Assembly (NCBI RefSeq): GCF_900113255.1
Contig: NZ_FOOR01000021.1
Location: forward strand, 1-51,647
Source of the DNA: Novosphingobium sp. CF614
GTDB lineage: Bacteria; Pseudomonadota; Alphaproteobacteria; Sphingomonadales; Sphingomonadaceae
DNA length: 51,647 nt
Direction: 5' to 3'
The position numbers were made by a program, and so were the translations under genes. Position 1 is the first letter of the stretch; every line of letters begins with the position of its first letter. The notes under the pieces were generated by a model. That model made no database searches and was not told the DNA's origin. It saw only the letters and a list, made by a program, of their open reading frames with translations. This document shows, one piece after another, positions 32,945-42,823 of this stretch.

Positions 32945-33523
32945 ATGTCGGCCCTCAGCGATCTCAAGCGCCACCTGCGCCCTGGACAGGTTTACCGTCG
33001 CAAGGATCTCGCGCGCTGGTCCAACGCCGTCGATCGTCATGTGCGGCAACTGGTGGAGGAGGGGCGGCTCGAAAAGGTTTCGACTGGTGTCTACATGGCG
33101 CCGCGTCAAACCCGGTTCGGGGCCGCGCCGGCCAAGCCCGAAAAGCTTGTCGAGACATTCCTCGGCGACGACCGTTTTCTGATGGTCTCGCCAAACGCGT
33201 TCAACGGGCTTGGGGTCGGTACGACGCAGCTCTACAACGAGCCGGTCGTCTACAATCGCAAGCGGCACGGAAGGTTTACCCTGGACGGGCGTGTCTATGA
33301 TTTCCGGATGCGGTCGTCGGTACCCAAGCGGCTATCTAAAGAAGTCCTGCTGGTCGACCTGTTGCACAATCTTGATCGGCTGCCAGAAGACAAATTGGCA
33401 GTGCTGCCACGCGCTCTCGAGCGGGCCAGGGAAATGGACCGTTCGCGTCTCGCCAAGGCTGTCCAGGATTTTGGCTCCGCGCGGGCCGAACGCTTGCTGG
33501 CACCTGTTCTCGAACGCGGCTGA
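32945..33523 (+). CDS. AbiEi/DUF6088-type antitoxin-regulator
   Basis: The 192 residues start with a winged-HTH region (RPGQVYRRKDLARWSNAVDR, then LVEEGRLEKVSTGVYMAP). An AbiEi-like body follows (VSPNAFNGLGVGTTQLYNEPVVYN, KEVLLVDLLHNL). Antitoxins of this kind repress their own promoter and neutralise the AbiEii nucleotidyltransferase. The toxin gene follows after eleven bases. It is only distantly like the AbiEi genes at 39722 and 50455. Confidence 0.85.
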   Translation: MSALSDLKRHLRPGQVYRRKDLARWSNAVDRHVRQLVEEGRLEKVSTGVYMAPRQTRFGAAPAKPEKLVETFLGDDRFLMVSPNAFNGLGVGTTQLYNEPVVYNRKRHGRFTLDGRVYDFRMRSSVPKRLSKEVLLVDLLHNLDRLPEDKLAVLPRALERAREMDRSRLAKAVQDFGSARAERLLAPVLERG

Positions 33524-33534
33524 AGGCGCACGAG

Positions 33535-34473
33535 ATGTTGCTGCACGATCGAGAGGATTTTGACGATCTCCTTGCCGTTGTCTCCCGCGAGCAGGCGATC
33601 GATCCGGGCTTGGTCGAGAAGGATTATTGGATCATGCACGCCCTCTGGGGCTTGCAGCAGTTGGGCTTCACCTTCGAACTCAAAGGCGGAACGTCGCTCT
33701 CGAAAGGGTATGGTCTCATCCATCGCTTCTCCGAAGACATCGACATTCTGATCCATCCCGACGTTGAGGACCTGCCGACCGGCAAGAATCAAAACAAGGT
33801 CACCCACATCGAGGCCCGCCGTGCCTTCTATGACGGTCTGCCGGCGAAAATTGCGATTGCCGGCTTCGATGACGTTGAGCGTGATGAAGCATTCGATGAC
33901 CCACGCATGCGAAGCGCCGGGATCCGTCTACGATATACGCCCCGTAACCCACTGCCAGAGGGCGTTAAGGATGGCATCCTTCTGGAAGCAGGTTTCGACC
34001 AGGTGGCACCCAACCGACCGTGCCTGATCAGTTCATGGGCATATGAAAAAGCGGCAGCGAGCGGTCTCGTCGAGCTAACCGACAACCGGGCGTTCGATGT
34101 GCCCTGCTACGAACCTGGCTACACGCTGGTCGAGAAGCTCCAGACGATCTCGACAAAATTCCGACGGCACCTCGAAGATGGCAGCATGCCTCAGAATTTC
34201 CTCCGCCACTATTATGACGTCTACTGCCTCCTCGGCGATCCCGGCGTTCAGACTTTCATCGGCACCGAAGCCTATGCCGCCCATAAGGACGGGCGCTTCC
34301 CCGCCGCCGACAACAAGGTGATCGCCGAAAATCCCGCGTTCAAACTTTCAGATGAAACGATACGCGGCCGCTTCACTGGCGCCTATGCCGCGACTTCCGC
34401 GCTCTATTATCGCGGACAGCCAAGCCTCGATGCTGTCCTTGGTCGAATCCGAGAGTTCGCCGATCGCCTGTGA
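33535..34473 (+). CDS. AbiEii/MenA-type nucleotidyltransferase toxin
   Basis: The 312-residue nucleotidyltransferase has the GGTS motif (51-54) in KGGTSLSKGYGLIHRF and the catalytic acidic pair in SEDID (D68, D70). AbiEii/MenA-type toxins add nucleotides to tRNA or other targets and can act in phage defence by abortive infection. It pairs with the antitoxin just upstream. Adjacency to an RNA-repair operon is notable because its likely substrate is RNA ends. Confidence 0.88.
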   Translation: MLLHDREDFDDLLAVVSREQAIDPGLVEKDYWIMHALWGLQQLGFTFELKGGTSLSKGYGLIHRFSEDIDILIHPDVEDLPTGKNQNKVTHIEARRAFYDGLPAKIAIAGFDDVERDEAFDDPRMRSAGIRLRYTPRNPLPEGVKDGILLEAGFDQVAPNRPCLISSWAYEKAAASGLVELTDNRAFDVPCYEPGYTLVEKLQTISTKFRRHLEDGSMPQNFLRHYYDVYCLLGDPGVQTFIGTEAYAAHKDGRFPAADNKVIAENPAFKLSDETIRGRFTGAYAATSALYYRGQPSLDAVLGRIREFADRL

Positions 34474-34628
34474 AAGGTCACCGTGTCTCTGGGGCGGCCC
34501 GAAGCTTGTATGCATTTTTCGGACAAGTCGCAGCGGGAAACGCCTCCGGTTATCCCTGCATTTGCGGAACATGATTCCAGATTTGCAAGATTGCGATGCG
34601 TGCCTTGGTCGGTCACCCAAGATCGATA

Positions 34629-37067
34629 TTATTCGATCGTATAGCCGAGCGCCCGATATCCGGTTCGCCGTTTGGCCGCCATACGCGCCAGCATTGGAAC
34701 CGTTTCGTCGACATAATCGACAACGAGAACCTCGGTCTTGCCGGCATGCTGGCGATGCAGCCGTCCGACATATTGAGCCAGCGTGCCTTTCCATGAGATG
34801 GGCATCGTCAGGAAAAGCGTGTCAAGCCGCTGGTCGTCAAATCCCTCCCCGATGTAACGTCCGGTCGCCAGAATGAGACGTTCCTCATCATTCGATACGC
34901 GCAGCGCGGCTTCCGAGGCATTGCGTTCGGTCACCGACATGCCTCCCCGCAAAACGACGAGATTGCGTACAAAACGTGAGAAGCGGCGTTGGAGATAGTC
35001 GAGATGATCCCGCCGCTCGGTCAGAACAACCGGCGATCGCTTCGCTTCGAGCGCCTTCAGAACATCGTCGAAGATCAGGTCATTGCGCGGTTCGTCCTGC
35101 GCGAGGGCAGCATAGACAGCCGGCATGGAAGGGCGGTCCAAAGTAGCCAGCGGCGACGGCAAGCGGAACGCTGTCCGGCGATGCCTGGCGCGATGCGCAA
35201 TGCCGCGCTCAGCGGCCTGCACGCGCGCATCGACGCGATGACGGACAGGGCCACATTGCATGAAGATGATGGGGTGATGACCATCCTTTCGGGCAACGGT
35301 CGCCGATAACCCCAGCACGTAACGCGCCTTGGCCCGTCTTGCCACCAGCTCAAAACTTGCCGCCGAGAGATGATGGCATTCATCGACAACGATGTGCCCG
35401 TAATCCGCTACCATGTCCGATACCTCGCCCTTGCGCACGAGGCTCTGGATCACCGCGACATCAATGATGCCCGTAGGTTTTCGGCGTCCCCCGCCGACAA
35501 TGCCGATTTCCTTGGGATCGATGTCAAGGAATGTCCGGAGACGTTCCACCCACTGGGTGAGCAACTCGCGGCGATGAACGAGAACGAGCGTGTTGCGCGC
35601 CCGCAAAGCAATGAGCGCAGCGGCCACGACCGTTTTGCCGAACGCGGTGGTGGCTGCCAGCACCCCATAATCATGCCGTGCCAACGCATCGAAGGCCTTC
35701 ACCTGAGAGCCGTGTAACGTGCCCCGAAAGCAGACTTCCCTGGAAAATGGAGAGCCTGTCGTCCGCAAGTCTTCCACCACCGCTTCGGCCCCATGAACAC
35801 GAAGGAGTTCGACGGCTTCATCCAGGCAACCACGTGGCAACCCCACATGGCGCGGATGAAGTTCGGCGCAGGAGATGATCCGGGGCTTGCCAAAGGTCGG
35901 CAATCGCATGGCCTGGGAACGATAGAATTCGGGATTTTGGAAGGCCGCCAGACGAATGATCCGTGCCGTCATGGCGGGCGGCAATTCGGTGCGGTCAACA
36001 TAAAGCTGGTCAGCGACGACGATGCCGACTTTCTCCGGCAAGGGGATGTCAATCGGTCCGGGCTCCCGGCGCCGCGATGGCGTCATGCTCCACGGTTCGT
36101 TAGCATCCTCATCGTCGACCGGTAACCGCACGCTCAGTACCGTGCCGCGCCTTTCCGCCTCGGCAACCATTTCCGAAGCTTGCTCGGGGGCAAGCCGGGG
36201 CAATGACGACAGAAATGCCCATTGATCGTCATAGGGGCGAAGGTTTCTGTCAATGAAGACGCTGTTGCCGTTCTCGCGCGCCCTGCGCTGCAAGGGTAAT
36301 GCGATAAGGTTGCCAAAGCCGCCGAGCGGCATCGTATCCTGACTCGGAAAGAAGCGGTCATACGAACCGAAGCCAATCTCCGGTCGGCGTTCCATCGTCT
36401 CGGTCATGATCGCCGCCCCGAACTGACGGGCGATCCGCGCCGGGATCGGGGCCGCGAAGAAAATCCAGACATGCCCGCCATTACCGGATCGTGACCGCTC
36501 AAGAGCGGCGGGAACGCCCTTGGCATGGCACGTATCGATCATCGCCAATGCATCGTCCGCCCAGTCCTGCTTGTCGAAGTCGGCGGCGAGGAACCAGCAA
36601 GTTTCGTCGGTGAGCAGCGGGTAAACTCCGGCAACGAAGTCGCTGGCAGCACGGGGCCGACTGCCCCCGCCGCGAAGATGCTTATCGATCATGTCGTCCG
36701 ACACCGAGATGAATGCCTGATGCGGGCACTCACCGCATTTGATCTGCGGCTTGCCACACACCCCTTTTGCCCATTCGTTTGCGCACGCGGGGGAATAGCC
36801 CGAGCGCCCCGTCTTTTGATTGTCCCAGCGCGCAGGAAATATATCGGTGCGACCAGCGAAGAGGCGGCGAAAGAGCGCCACTTTTTCCGCCGGAGATGAG
36901 GAAGCCGTCACGGCGGGCTCGTTCGCGCCAAGCACCTGATGCCGATCATTGGAGCTGGACGATGCCTGCTGGCGTTCGAGCTTTCGAAGCATTGCTTCGA
37001 GCTCCACCTGCTCGGCGCCGAGCGCGGCAAGCCGGGTCCGAATATGTTGAATTTGCTCGGCTGTCAT
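34629..37067 (-). CDS. TOTE-type primase-helicase (AEP domain plus SF2 helicase)
   Basis: An 812-residue fusion. After a coiled N-terminus (1-35) comes a Cys cluster (C95, C104, C111, C114). An archaeo-eukaryotic primase-like domain follows, with D163-x-D165 in FLAADFDK and H199 in GNGGHVWIFF. The C-terminal half is an SF2 helicase with AFGKT (475-479), DECHH (562-566) and QYVGRLHRQ. This matches the primase-helicase of TOTE conflict systems. I see no nuclease domain in it or beside it. ATG 37067 is the start. Function in defence is inferred from family and neighbours. Confidence 0.85.
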   Translation of the reverse strand: MTAEQIQHIRTRLAALGAEQVELEAMLRKLERQQASSSSNDRHQVLGANEPAVTASSSPAEKVALFRRLFAGRTDIFPARWDNQKTGRSGYSPACANEWAKGVCGKPQIKCGECPHQAFISVSDDMIDKHLRGGGSRPRAASDFVAGVYPLLTDETCWFLAADFDKQDWADDALAMIDTCHAKGVPAALERSRSGNGGHVWIFFAAPIPARIARQFGAAIMTETMERRPEIGFGSYDRFFPSQDTMPLGGFGNLIALPLQRRARENGNSVFIDRNLRPYDDQWAFLSSLPRLAPEQASEMVAEAERRGTVLSVRLPVDDEDANEPWSMTPSRRREPGPIDIPLPEKVGIVVADQLYVDRTELPPAMTARIIRLAAFQNPEFYRSQAMRLPTFGKPRIISCAELHPRHVGLPRGCLDEAVELLRVHGAEAVVEDLRTTGSPFSREVCFRGTLHGSQVKAFDALARHDYGVLAATTAFGKTVVAAALIALRARNTLVLVHRRELLTQWVERLRTFLDIDPKEIGIVGGGRRKPTGIIDVAVIQSLVRKGEVSDMVADYGHIVVDECHHLSAASFELVARRAKARYVLGLSATVARKDGHHPIIFMQCGPVRHRVDARVQAAERGIAHRARHRRTAFRLPSPLATLDRPSMPAVYAALAQDEPRNDLIFDDVLKALEAKRSPVVLTERRDHLDYLQRRFSRFVRNLVVLRGGMSVTERNASEAALRVSNDEERLILATGRYIGEGFDDQRLDTLFLTMPISWKGTLAQYVGRLHRQHAGKTEVLVVDYVDETVPMLARMAAKRRTGYRALGYTIE

Positions 37068-37266
37068 GTGGTCGCCATCAGTGTCCCCGACTCGTCTCTT
37101 TTACAGGCTCAAGTGCTGATTCGTATGCGTAAGTTGATTACGATAGCGGCCCGAATGAGCGCGACCTCAGGGAATTGCCGCGCCAAACAGGATGCAACCT
37201 TCCTTCGAGAGCAACCGGTCGCCTATCGGCATCGTTTGTGACAGTGGAAGCGCGGCGGAGGCAAGC

Positions 37267-38397
37267 GTGAGCGAATATCAATATTATGAATTCCAAGCGG
37301 TCGATCGCCCGCTCGACGACACGGATCGCCAAGCGCTCCGGGCGATATCGACACGGGCGCGGATAACCGCGACGAGCTTCACCAATTCCTACGAATGGGG
37401 CGACCTGAAGGGCGACCCCGCCGATTTCATGAAACGCTGGTTCGACCTTCATCTCTATCTGGCAAACTGGGGAACACGGCGGTTGATGATCCGATTGCCT
37501 AAAAGGCTCGTCGATCAGCGATTTATGAAGCCGCTCCTGCTTGGGATCGATTGGGCTACGCTACAGGCGGCTGGCGACACCCTGATCCTCGATATCGCAC
37601 GTGACGAAGTCGAACTGGACGAGGATTGGGATGATGGCTCCGGCTGGCTCGCCGCGCTTGCGCCGCTCCGGGCCGATCTCCTCGCGGGCGACCTCCGGCT
37701 CTTTTATCTGTTGTGGCTGGGAGCGGTCGAGCGCGATGGGCTGGGCGATGACGAGATCGAACCCATGGCGGGCATCGGGCCGCTGACGGGGGCGCTCGAA
37801 GCATTCGCGGAGTTTTTCGGCATCGGTCCCGACCTCGTGCAGGCGGCAGCCGATCGCCCCATGGATATGATGGCGGGATCGCCCGCCGCCGCCGGAGAAG
37901 TCATCGCGGCCATGACCGATCATGAGAAGACGGGCTTGCTCACCCGCCTGTTCGACGGCGATCCTCACATCGCCGAAAAGTTACGCGCGCTAGTTCGAAA
38001 ACAGCTGGGTGAGCAACATATCGGCTTGTCCAATGGTACGCGAACCGCTGGCGAGTTACGGTCCCGCGCACGCGCCGTCCGCCTCACTCGTGATCGCGCG
38101 AACGCCGAGAAAGCTGCAGCCGACCGCCGCCGGCAGGCGGAGGAAGCCGAGAAAGCGCGTCTTGCCCGGATCGATGCCGTTGCTCGACGGGGCGCGAGCG
38201 TCTGGCAGGAGGTGGAAGCCGAAATCGAGCGCCGCAACGCCCCCGGCTATGACAAAGCCGCCGCCCTTCTTGTCGATCTGCGTGCCATTGCCGAAGCTCA
38301 AGGTACGGCGGCCGAATTCGACCGGCGGCTTCACGAAATCCGCGAGCGGCATGCTCGGAAAGAGCGGTTTATCGAACGGCTGGCGGCGCTGCCTTAG
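37267..38397 (+). CDS. Unrecognised 376-residue protein with coiled-coil C-terminus
   Basis: From GTG 37267, with GGAGG five bases upstream, the protein begins VSEYQYYEFQAVDRPLDD. A globular N-terminal two thirds has YEWGDLKGDP and many Trp and Leu. The last 110 residues are charged and coiled-coil-like, rich in Arg and Glu. I have a general impression that relatives are widespread near SWIM zinc-finger genes, but none is here. It is divergent from the primase-helicase with about 200 bases between. A decayed copy of its 3' end lies at 49477. Confidence 0.75.
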   Translation: MSEYQYYEFQAVDRPLDDTDRQALRAISTRARITATSFTNSYEWGDLKGDPADFMKRWFDLHLYLANWGTRRLMIRLPKRLVDQRFMKPLLLGIDWATLQAAGDTLILDIARDEVELDEDWDDGSGWLAALAPLRADLLAGDLRLFYLLWLGAVERDGLGDDEIEPMAGIGPLTGALEAFAEFFGIGPDLVQAAADRPMDMMAGSPAAAGEVIAAMTDHEKTGLLTRLFDGDPHIAEKLRALVRKQLGEQHIGLSNGTRTAGELRSRARAVRLTRDRANAEKAAADRRRQAEEAEKARLARIDAVARRGASVWQEVEAEIERRNAPGYDKAAALLVDLRAIAEAQGTAAEFDRRLHEIRERHARKERFIERLAALP

Positions 38398-38474
38398 CCG
38401 CGCTGCAATGAGCGCGTGTCAGTGTCCGTGAGGGGCATAACGAATTCGGATAGGCTCGATCAATCATGCGGGCG

Positions 38475-38816
38475 TCAGTAATCTCGCGCGCGCTGTTGTT
38501 TGAGTTTTTTGACGCGGTGCCGCTGATAGGCTTCAATCTGGCGGAATATGGGGCATCGTCTGTCGAATATAAGATGGGTTATTGAGACGAAGAAAGGGGT
38601 TTTAGCGCCCGGTCCGCCGATATTCAGACCACAAACTATCCCACCCTCTTCGCCCATGTAGAAGATTTTTGTGACCATGCACCTGTCCGGGATCGCAGAA
38701 TCGGGCGACTGTTTCGCAAGGGTGCTTTGGACGTTCGGCGACAGCCTGGTTTCCAATGGAAGCGAGGCTTCCATTTCTGCGACAAGGCGGTCGGTTTTGG
38801 CGGGATCGTCTATCAT
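38475..38816 (-). CDS. Small hypothetical protein
   Basis: The 113 residues start MIDDPAKTDRLVAEMEASL and end in a basic segment (YQRHRVKKLKQQRARDY). The central part (VTKIFYMGEEGGIVCGL, PFFVSITHLIFD) looks like a compact beta fold. No family is recognised. It sits between the 376-residue gene and the AbiE pair and is missing from the otherwise similar right end of the next island. Confidence 0.55.
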   Translation of the reverse strand: MIDDPAKTDRLVAEMEASLPLETRLSPNVQSTLAKQSPDSAIPDRCMVTKIFYMGEEGGIVCGLNIGGPGAKTPFFVSITHLIFDRRCPIFRQIEAYQRHRVKKLKQQRARDY

Positions 38817-38877
38817 TGCAGATGGATCTCAGGATGACTGCAACGCCAATGCCGATCCACAGTTTCGGACGAAAGAA

Positions 38878-39729
38878 TCATTCCCCGACCATCTTTGCAA
38901 GTTTCGCGAGGAAGAAGCGGTCGCTCCATAATTCCAGCGACTTTGCCTCCGCTGGGCGCAGGAAGCGCCTGACATCGGCGGCGGCGGCCTTCCAGTCGAC
39001 GGCGGCAATTGTATGCCGCAACATGTTCTCCAGCCACGCCAAGTCGATCTTGAAGCCTTCCTGCCCCGCCCATGGGCCCGCCTGGATGAGGGCCGCCTGG
39101 AGATGCGTCAGATTGGGAGACGCCCCGTTCGAGACATACCAGGCAAAGTCATACCAATCCCTGCCCTTTAAATAGCCCCGGCAAAGCAGAGCATGGATTT
39201 TCAGCGCGAAGTTGGAAGGCAGATCCTGATGCCGCACCTCGTAATCGGCGGGGAAATCGAGAAAGGTGCTGGCTTCGCCGGATCGCGGCGGCGGATTGGT
39301 GTCGATCTCCAGCTTGATCTTGATCGTCCTGCGACGTCCCGTACCCGCGAAGGTCAAATCGAGCTGACTCGCGATGGAATCGTCTTTGAGCACCGCCTCC
39401 CGAACCGCCTTGTCCATCCTCTCCTTGGGCTGGGCATCAAGCTTCAATCCGAACTGCGCGAAAACCTCGACCAGAATTTTGAGATAGGGCGCCCAGTCAA
39501 ACTCGGGGTTCGGTGACCTGAGCATGAAATCGAGATCTTCGGAAAACCTCGGCAGGCGATACAAAATTCGCAGGCTGGTGCCACCCTGGAAAAGAGCGAC
39601 GTCGAAAAAGTCGCTACGCCAGAGCGCGTACAGGGCGATCTCCTGGATGATCTCCTTGGTCGCATTCTCCTCCTCGACCGCATTGGTCGCTCGATATTGG
39701 CGAAGCTTCTCCTGAATGATTTCAATCAT
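38878..39729 (-). CDS. AbiEii-type nucleotidyltransferase toxin, copy 1
   Basis: A 283-residue nucleotidyltransferase with GGTSLR (49-54) and RFSEDLD (61-67, acidic pair D65 and D67). Its start overlaps the antitoxin gene by eight bases. By eye it differs from the copy at 49611 at about 23 positions (about 92% identity). It closes the right end of the middle island, together with the antitoxin and att module C. Confidence 0.88.
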   Translation of the reverse strand: MIEIIQEKLRQYRATNAVEEENATKEIIQEIALYALWRSDFFDVALFQGGTSLRILYRLPRFSEDLDFMLRSPNPEFDWAPYLKILVEVFAQFGLKLDAQPKERMDKAVREAVLKDDSIASQLDLTFAGTGRRRTIKIKLEIDTNPPPRSGEASTFLDFPADYEVRHQDLPSNFALKIHALLCRGYLKGRDWYDFAWYVSNGASPNLTHLQAALIQAGPWAGQEGFKIDLAWLENMLRHTIAAVDWKAAAADVRRFLRPAEAKSLELWSDRFFLAKLAKMVGE

Positions 39730-40408
39730 CCGCGAGGCGTCCCTTGGCTGCGCCTTTGTTCGTCAGAATAGCGGCTTCGAGAGAATGGAGAAAATCGTTG
39801 GCGGCTTTGTGCTTGTACACGGGCCGGAGTGCCGAGAAATCCTTGCGCTTAAGCGACAGCACCCGATCCACGTCGATCCGCATGCCGGTGATGAGCCAAT
39901 CCAAACCGGACCAATGCTCCTTTCGTAAAGCGACAAGATCCATCAGCGCCCGCAAAGGCTGCGCGACGAATGCCGTGAGTTTGCCGAACTTTTCCCGTTC
40001 CACGCTCGTCAGGAATTGGTATTCCCGGAGCGCGAGCGGATGAAAGCTGAATTGCCCGAGGGATGGCGTATCATAGGTAATCGTCTTGCGGCCCGGTGAA
40101 ACGCTTGCCGTGGTGAAGACGGCCTCCGGAATCCAGCCGTGATAGGCCAGCGCTGTTTCAAAGGAGATATAGCTCCCCGGCAGAAGCGCCTGCGCCACGG
40201 AGAAGGGATGAACCGCCTCACGGCGGCTCCTTTCGCCGAGCATGTAGGTGGCCCGTTTGAGACGGATCAGCGAACCGTCCTTCAGCGCCCTGTTGACCAG
40301 AGCATAGCGGCGGGCATCGCTATCGCCCAGCAGTTCACGAAGCTGGCCTTCGTTGAAGACCCGCTCAGCGAGGCTTGATCCCGAAATGTGTTCCGAAAGC
40401 GCGCTCAT
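39722..40408 (-). CDS. AbiEi-type antitoxin, copy 1
   Basis: From ATG 40408 this has 228 residues; a TTG start at 40444 is possible. The N-terminal winged HTH (EGQLRELLGDSDARRYALVN, RALKDGSLIRLKRATYML) precedes the AbiEi body with PGSYISFETALAYHGWIPE and SVSPGRKTITYDTP. It should repress the operon and neutralise AbiEii. Same length as copy 2 at 50455, with most differences in the first 20 residues. Confidence 0.88.
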   Translation of the reverse strand: MSALSEHISGSSLAERVFNEGQLRELLGDSDARRYALVNRALKDGSLIRLKRATYMLGERSRREAVHPFSVAQALLPGSYISFETALAYHGWIPEAVFTTASVSPGRKTITYDTPSLGQFSFHPLALREYQFLTSVEREKFGKLTAFVAQPLRALMDLVALRKEHWSGLDWLITGMRIDVDRVLSLKRKDFSALRPVYKHKAANDFLHSLEAAILTNKGAAKGRLADD

Positions 40409-40531
40409 AAAATTCCAGATACTTACAAATAATGAAAGTTTCAAGAATTTCTTGAATCGACATCAAGGGCCATCGCCTCCCAAAGCAGCTTTATCGAATC
40501 ACCTGGGCACACTCACAATTTCGGGGCTTCA

Positions 40532-40649
40532 GGACTCGAACCGCTCCGACAAAAAGTCCCTGGGTATCGATCATGGTATCAGCTTGCGACAATGCTCAAG
40601 AAATGGCGGTTTTCTGCGGCGGAATCGCTCGTTTTGGAGTCCTCTTCTG
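40532..40649 (+). repeat. att module C
   Basis: The order is inverted T-arm word GGACTCGAACC (40532-40542), AAAAAGTCCC, GGGTATC, GGTATC, CTCAAGAAATGGCGG, then the direct core TTGGAGTCCTCTTCTG (40634-40649, one change from the tRNA). Spacing from first to last base is within one or two of copies B and D. It separates the middle island from the catabolic island. Confidence 0.75.
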
Positions 40650-40687
40650 CTTGGAATCCAGGGACGTCCGGCGGCGTTCAGGCATGT

Positions 40688-41070
40688 CCAGCGAGAGAGA
40701 TTTTGCGGCAACTCAAACATGAAGACGTGCTGGCGGCCTTGGCGGAACTGTTCGTCACGCGAGGGCCGCCAGCCCATATACGGTCGGACAATGGCGCCGA
40801 ATTTATCGCTAATGCCGTCCAGCAATGGCTGGGGCAGATCGGTGTGAAGACGCTCTACATCGCGCCGGGATCACCATGGGAGAATGGATATAATGAAAGC
40901 TTCAACGGGTCGCTACGCGACGAATTGCTTTCTATAGCCTCACCGAGGCCAAGGTGCTGATCGAAGCATTGCGGGCGGCACTACACACTGTTCGTCCGCA
41001 CAGCAGCCTGGACCACCGGCACCAGAGTCGGCCTCACCGCCATATCCGGCCTCCGGTTCCGCTTCGCTCC
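40688..41070 (+). pseudogene. IS3-family transposase (OrfB) remnant
   Basis: A partial DDE integrase-core frame reads HIRSDNGAEFIANAVQQWL and GSPWENGYNESFNGSLRDEL, the second Asp and final Glu blocks of IS3-type transposases. After DELL a short deletion and frame change move the reading to FYSLTEAKVLIEAL and then VRPHSSLDHRH. The 5' part is missing. It starts 38 bases after att core C. A CTCCAC tandem repeat of about four units lies at 41069-41092. No further gene appears up to 41255. Confidence 0.8.
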
Positions 41071-41255
41071 ACCTCCACCTCCACCTCCACGCCGATATGG
41101 CGGCGGCGAGCATAATCCACTAACAAACCAACCGGCCCACTCGGCGGTGGCAGATCAACGCCCGGTAATTTCTGGGCGATACGGTCCCCGGAGGTGCCGT
41201 CCAGATGACGCACCTATCGAGAACGCGGCTTGCCCACCGCTTATATGGCAGGATC

Positions 41256-42566
41256 TCAATTCACCCGATCTTTCACTGAACTTCGGGCGGCCAGGAAATA
41301 GTGAATGGTCGCCCAGACCAGCATGGTGGCGGCGATCAGGAATGCATACCGAAGGCTTTCCTTGCCAAAGCTCGGCTCGAGGAGGTCGCTCGCCAGGCCG
41401 ATCAGATAAGGCCCGGCACCCCCGCCGAGAATCGCCGCCAGGAACAGCACGAGCGATACCGCCGTGGCCCGACGGCTGGGCTCGGCAAAGGATTGCACGG
41501 CCGCAATGGCAACGCCCGACGCGGTGGCGCCGAAGAATGCAATCAACGCCTTCATCAGCAGCACCAGCCACGCGAAGGGGCTCAGCACCATAATGACGAA
41601 CAGCGGGATACAGATCGAGAAGGCAAATCCCGGGATCCACAGTTCCCAGCGTGCATCGCGGGGGATCAGTTTGGCAGCCAGCAAACCACCGACCACTACG
41701 CCGAGCACGCCGCCGCCGGCGCTGATCCCGCCGATCCATGCGCCAATCTCGGCCATGCCCATATCGAAGCTACGGATGAGGAAAGTCGGTGCCCACTGCG
41801 AAAAGCCGTGGGTGGCGATCTGTCCGAGCGAGAACGCCAACGCCAGATGTACGAAGGCAGGACGGCGAAGTAGGGCGCCGATCGACTCGATCGCCGATTC
41901 CTGCTGGGATTTTTCCAGCTTGGGGCGTGGCGGGTCGCGCAGGGTCAGGAAGGTAAGCGCCGCCAGGGGCAGGCCCATAAGCCCGACGATCTGGAGTGAC
42001 GCGCGCCATCCCAGCGTTTCGCCAAGCGAGCCGATCATGAACATCCCGCCGCTGACGCCGACCGCCGCCCCCGCATTGAAAAGGCTGATGCCCAGCGCGC
42101 GCTTGGCGCGGGGAAAATAGTCGCCGATCAGCGAATGCGCGGGCGGCACGCAGCCCGCTTCGCCGATGCCGACGCCGACTCGGGCCAGAAAGAGCTGAGT
42201 ATAATTTTGTGCGAGGCCACTGACCGCTGTCATCGCGCTCCAGAGCGTCAGGCAGATCGATATCAACCGAACCCGCGATGAACGGTCAGCGAGCCGCGCG
42301 AGCGGTACGCCCAGAATGGCGTAAAATAGTGCAAACGCGATACCCGAGAGCAAGCCGAGCTGTTGGTCGGAGAGATGCAGGTCAAGCTTGATCGGCTGCA
42401 TCAGGATCGAAAGCGCGATCCGGTCCATATAGCCGAAAATATTGATGAAGGTGAGTACCCCCAATGCATACCAACTCGCCGCAGGGACTTTCGAAGCGGC
42501 CGGGATTCCACCGGCCGTTTCCGGTGGGTCGAGTTCCTCTTCCAATCGCGACTTATCCAATGTCAC
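41256..42566 (-). CDS. MFS transporter, spinster/ACS-like
   Basis: A 436-residue, 12-span major facilitator. The family motif appears as GVPLARLADRSSRV after helix 2, and FGYMDRIALSILMQPIKLDL marks helix 1. The start may be GTG 42566 or, better spaced from AGGGAA, TTG 42560. It leads a minus-strand set of hydrolase and reductase genes, so uptake of their substrate is likely. Substrate unknown. Confidence 0.88.
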   Translation of the reverse strand: MTLDKSRLEEELDPPETAGGIPAASKVPAASWYALGVLTFINIFGYMDRIALSILMQPIKLDLHLSDQQLGLLSGIAFALFYAILGVPLARLADRSSRVRLISICLTLWSAMTAVSGLAQNYTQLFLARVGVGIGEAGCVPPAHSLIGDYFPRAKRALGISLFNAGAAVGVSGGMFMIGSLGETLGWRASLQIVGLMGLPLAALTFLTLRDPPRPKLEKSQQESAIESIGALLRRPAFVHLALAFSLGQIATHGFSQWAPTFLIRSFDMGMAEIGAWIGGISAGGGVLGVVVGGLLAAKLIPRDARWELWIPGFAFSICIPLFVIMVLSPFAWLVLLMKALIAFFGATASGVAIAAVQSFAEPSRRATAVSLVLFLAAILGGGAGPYLIGLASDLLEPSFGKESLRYAFLIAATMLVWATIHYFLAARSSVKDRVN

Positions 42567-42823
42567 TTCCCTTTATATATCCTTGCGAGCCGGATATCGC
42601 GGTTTCGTCCCGGGACCGGCGAGCGCCACCTTTCGAGAACCGTCCCATGAAGGCCCGTCCACATTCGGGTATGACGATCAACGTGTTCACCAAAGTTTTT
42701 CGAGCTCGCACCGTTGCCTGGTTGATCAATCCATGACCGCGACACGCTGTGCATCCGATCGCTTATCTTTTCCAGACATAGCTCCGGTACTGCAGAGAAT
42801 GATCGTTTGATGGCTGTGCCCAT

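Noticed and set aside
41069..41092. CTCCAC repeat as a functional satellite
   Set aside because: About four units only, inside a decaying IS fragment.
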